This document shows, one piece after another, positions 7,874 through 8,646 of a stretch of DNA of 8,646 nt; position 1 is the first letter of the stretch, and the number at the start of each line of letters is the position of its first letter. The notes beneath the pieces were generated by a model. The model worked only from the letters and a program-made list of their open reading frames with translations. It was not told where the DNA came from and searched no databases. The stretch is taken from positions 1 to 8,646 of the forward strand of contig CALGZX010000060.1 of assembly GCA_937934165.1 (NCBI GenBank), read 5' to 3'. A program made the position numbers and the translations under genes. This stretch comes from an uncultured Collinsella sp. GTDB taxonomy: Bacteria; Actinomycetota; Coriobacteriia; Coriobacteriales; Coriobacteriaceae.

Positions 7874-7882
7874 TGCTAAAGT
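7874..7882 (+). promoter_or_regulatory. Candidate extended -10 promoter for rpoD
   Basis: TGCTAAAGT fits the extended -10 form TGnTAnAnT, with the strongly conserved first, second and last hexamer positions kept. It would start transcription near 7889, leaving a leader of about 25 bases before the GTG start. No good TTGACA-like -35 stands at the normal 16-18 base distance; the nearest candidates (TTGGGT at 7851, TAGACG at 7857) are badly spaced. The call rests on motif and position only. Confidence 0.4.
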
Positions 7883-7886
7883 ATTG

Positions 7887-7899
7887 AGTCCTGTGGACT
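7887..7899 (+). repeat. Short perfect inverted repeat in the rpoD leader
   Basis: AGTCC and GGACT form a perfect 5-base stem with a 3-base TGT loop. It would lie at the predicted transcript start and just before the ribosome binding site, so it could be a small 5' hairpin or a half-site pair for a DNA-binding protein. A second copy of AGTCCT lies upstream at 7841-7846. At this length chance is a real possibility. Confidence 0.4.
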
Positions 7900-7903
7900 A
7901 TGA

Positions 7904-7909
7904 AGGGAG
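7904..7909 (+). promoter_or_regulatory. Ribosome binding site of rpoD
   Basis: AGGGAG stands 5 bases before the GTG at 7915. An in-frame ATG at 7900 lies upstream of this site and has no purine-rich site of its own, so this element favours the GTG start. Confidence 0.65.
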
Positions 7910-7914
7910 AATCT

Positions 7915-8646
7915 GTGCCAAAAAAGACTGAGAGCACGGGTACTGGGCTGGAATCCTACGTTGCAAAGCTCATGGGCAACGGCTCAAACAGGACTTCGGT
8001 AACCGAGGACGAGATTCAGGTCGCCTTGAAGGATATCGATGTTTCTGACGAGCAGCTCACCGCGGTGTATTCCGCGCTGCGCAACAGCGGCATCCAGATT
8101 ATCTCCGCGAGCGGTAACGACGACGCCCCCATGGATGTCGACGATGACGATAACGATACCGATACCGACGATTTCGATGACGACGACGAGCACGATTCCG
8201 GCTCGCTCGACGATCATGAGCTCAAGATGGCCCGTCAGGCCGACGCCGAGATGGGTTCTTCCAAGAGCAAGAAGAAGCGCACCGTGCGCACGTCCCGTTC
8301 GCGTTCGCGCGTGCGCGGCATCGATGCCTCCACGGTGATGCTGACCGGCGACCCGGTCCGTATGTACCTCAAGGAGATCGGCAAGGTCGACCTGCTGACC
8401 GCCTCCGAAGAGGTCGATCTGGCCATGAAGATCGAGGCCGGTCTCGAGGCCACCGAGAAGCTCGAGGCTGCCGAGGCAGGCGAGCTCGAGCTCACGCGTG
8501 CCGAGATGCGTCGTCTTACGCGCATTGAGAACGTGGGCCTCGAAGCCAAGCAGGCACTCATCAGCGCAAACCTGCGTCTGGTCGTCTCCATCGCCAAGCG
8601 CTATGTCGGCCGCGGCATGCTGTTCCTTGACCTTATCCAGGAGGGC
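7915..8646 (+). CDS. rpoD: RNA polymerase primary sigma factor (sigma-70/SigA), 3'-truncated by window edge
   Basis: This is the housekeeping sigma factor that directs RNA polymerase to most promoters. The frame is open from GTG at 7915 to the last base; 244 residues are visible. An N-terminal segment (about 28-63, TEDEIQVALKD... to LRNSGIQII) resembles sigma region 1.1. Then come a very acidic stretch (76-94, 13 Asp in 19 residues), a basic Lys/Arg/Ser stretch (about 117-134), region 1.2 (GDPVRMYLKEIG, 145-156) and the start of region 2 (NLRLVVSIAKRYVGRGM with LFLDLIQEG, 219-244), which is diagnostic of primary sigma factors. The -10 recognition region 2.4 and regions 3-4 lie outside the window. 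GTG is preferred because AGGGAG precedes it. An in-frame ATG at 7900 would add five residues but has no ribosome site. dnaG-rpoD adjacency is the classical macromolecular synthesis arrangement. Confidence 0.95.
   Translation, partial: MPKKTESTGTGLESYVAKLMGNGSNRTSVTEDEIQVALKDIDVSDEQLTAVYSALRNSGIQIISASGNDDAPMDVDDDDNDTDTDDFDDDDEHDSGSLDDHELKMARQADAEMGSSKSKKKRTVRTSRSRSRVRGIDASTVMLTGDPVRMYLKEIGKVDLLTASEEVDLAMKIEAGLEATEKLEAAEAGELELTRAEMRRLTRIENVGLEAKQALISANLRLVVSIAKRYVGRGMLFLDLIQEG
8140..8196 (+). repeat. Asp-rich low-complexity codon tract within rpoD
   Basis: Nineteen codons are built almost entirely from GAT and GAC with interspersed ACC, AAC and TTC, including short near-tandem units such as GATACC twice in a row. 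They encode residues 76-94 of RpoD, 13 of which are Asp. Such degenerate short repeats can vary in length between strains. Confidence 0.7.

Larger units (their letters stand above)
7805..7914 (+). other. dnaG-rpoD intergenic region
   Basis: This is the only sizeable non-coding gap in the window, and it is visibly more AT-rich than its surroundings. It holds a candidate extended -10 promoter, a short inverted repeat and the rpoD ribosome binding site, each listed separately. I see no stem followed by a T-run that would count as an intrinsic terminator: the T5 tract at 7848-7852 lacks a convincing hairpin before it. Read-through from dnaG into rpoD is therefore possible. Confidence 0.85.

Noticed and set aside
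1..8646. Search for mobile elements, CRISPR arrays, tRNAs, riboswitches, toxin-antitoxin or defence genes.
   Set aside because: Coding sequence of conserved housekeeping genes fills nearly the whole window; there are no repeats with spacers, no transposase motifs and no cloverleaf. A riboswitch for ribF is also excluded because its start overlaps truB.

Overview
The window is a tightly packed, single-strand run of housekeeping genes from a high-GC bacterium. All six complete or nearly complete genes and the truncated last one lie on the + strand. The GC-rich codon use, the gene order, an IF-2 N-terminal region rich in Arg, Gly and Asn, and a primary sigma factor with an acidic-then-basic N-terminal region suggest an actinobacterium. 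The class Coriobacteriia (Collinsella-like) is my best guess. That assignment is inference from protein and codon character; no rRNA or other marker is present to settle it.

Layout from left to right: the 3' part of infB (translation initiation factor IF-2, 5' end outside the window); rbfA (ribosome-binding factor A); nrnA (DHH/DHHA1 nanoRNase and pAp phosphatase); truB (tRNA pseudouridine-55 synthase); ribF (riboflavin kinase/FAD synthetase); dnaG (DNA primase); a 110-base gap; and the first 244 codons of rpoD/sigA (primary sigma factor), which runs off the right edge. The first six genes are joined by gaps of 11 and 15 bases or by overlaps of 4 and 8 bases, so they almost certainly form one transcript with translational coupling. 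The only real intergenic space is in front of rpoD. It holds a plausible extended -10 promoter, a short perfect inverted repeat and a good ribosome binding site.

Functionally, the left part is the conserved infB-rbfA-nrnA-truB-ribF translation and RNA-processing cluster: initiation, 30S maturation, nanoRNA turnover, tRNA modification and flavin cofactor synthesis. Instead of continuing into rpsO-pnp, as in many bacteria, it runs directly into dnaG-rpoD. Those two genes are the core of the classical macromolecular synthesis operon, here without rpsU next to dnaG. Translation, replication priming and transcription initiation are therefore physically chained. I see no mobile element, CRISPR array, tRNA or rRNA gene, defence system or clearly unknown gene. 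The points of interest are the operon junction, a long charged linker in DnaG, the N-terminal region and start of RpoD, an altered nucleotide-binding motif in RibF, and the layout of the rpoD leader.
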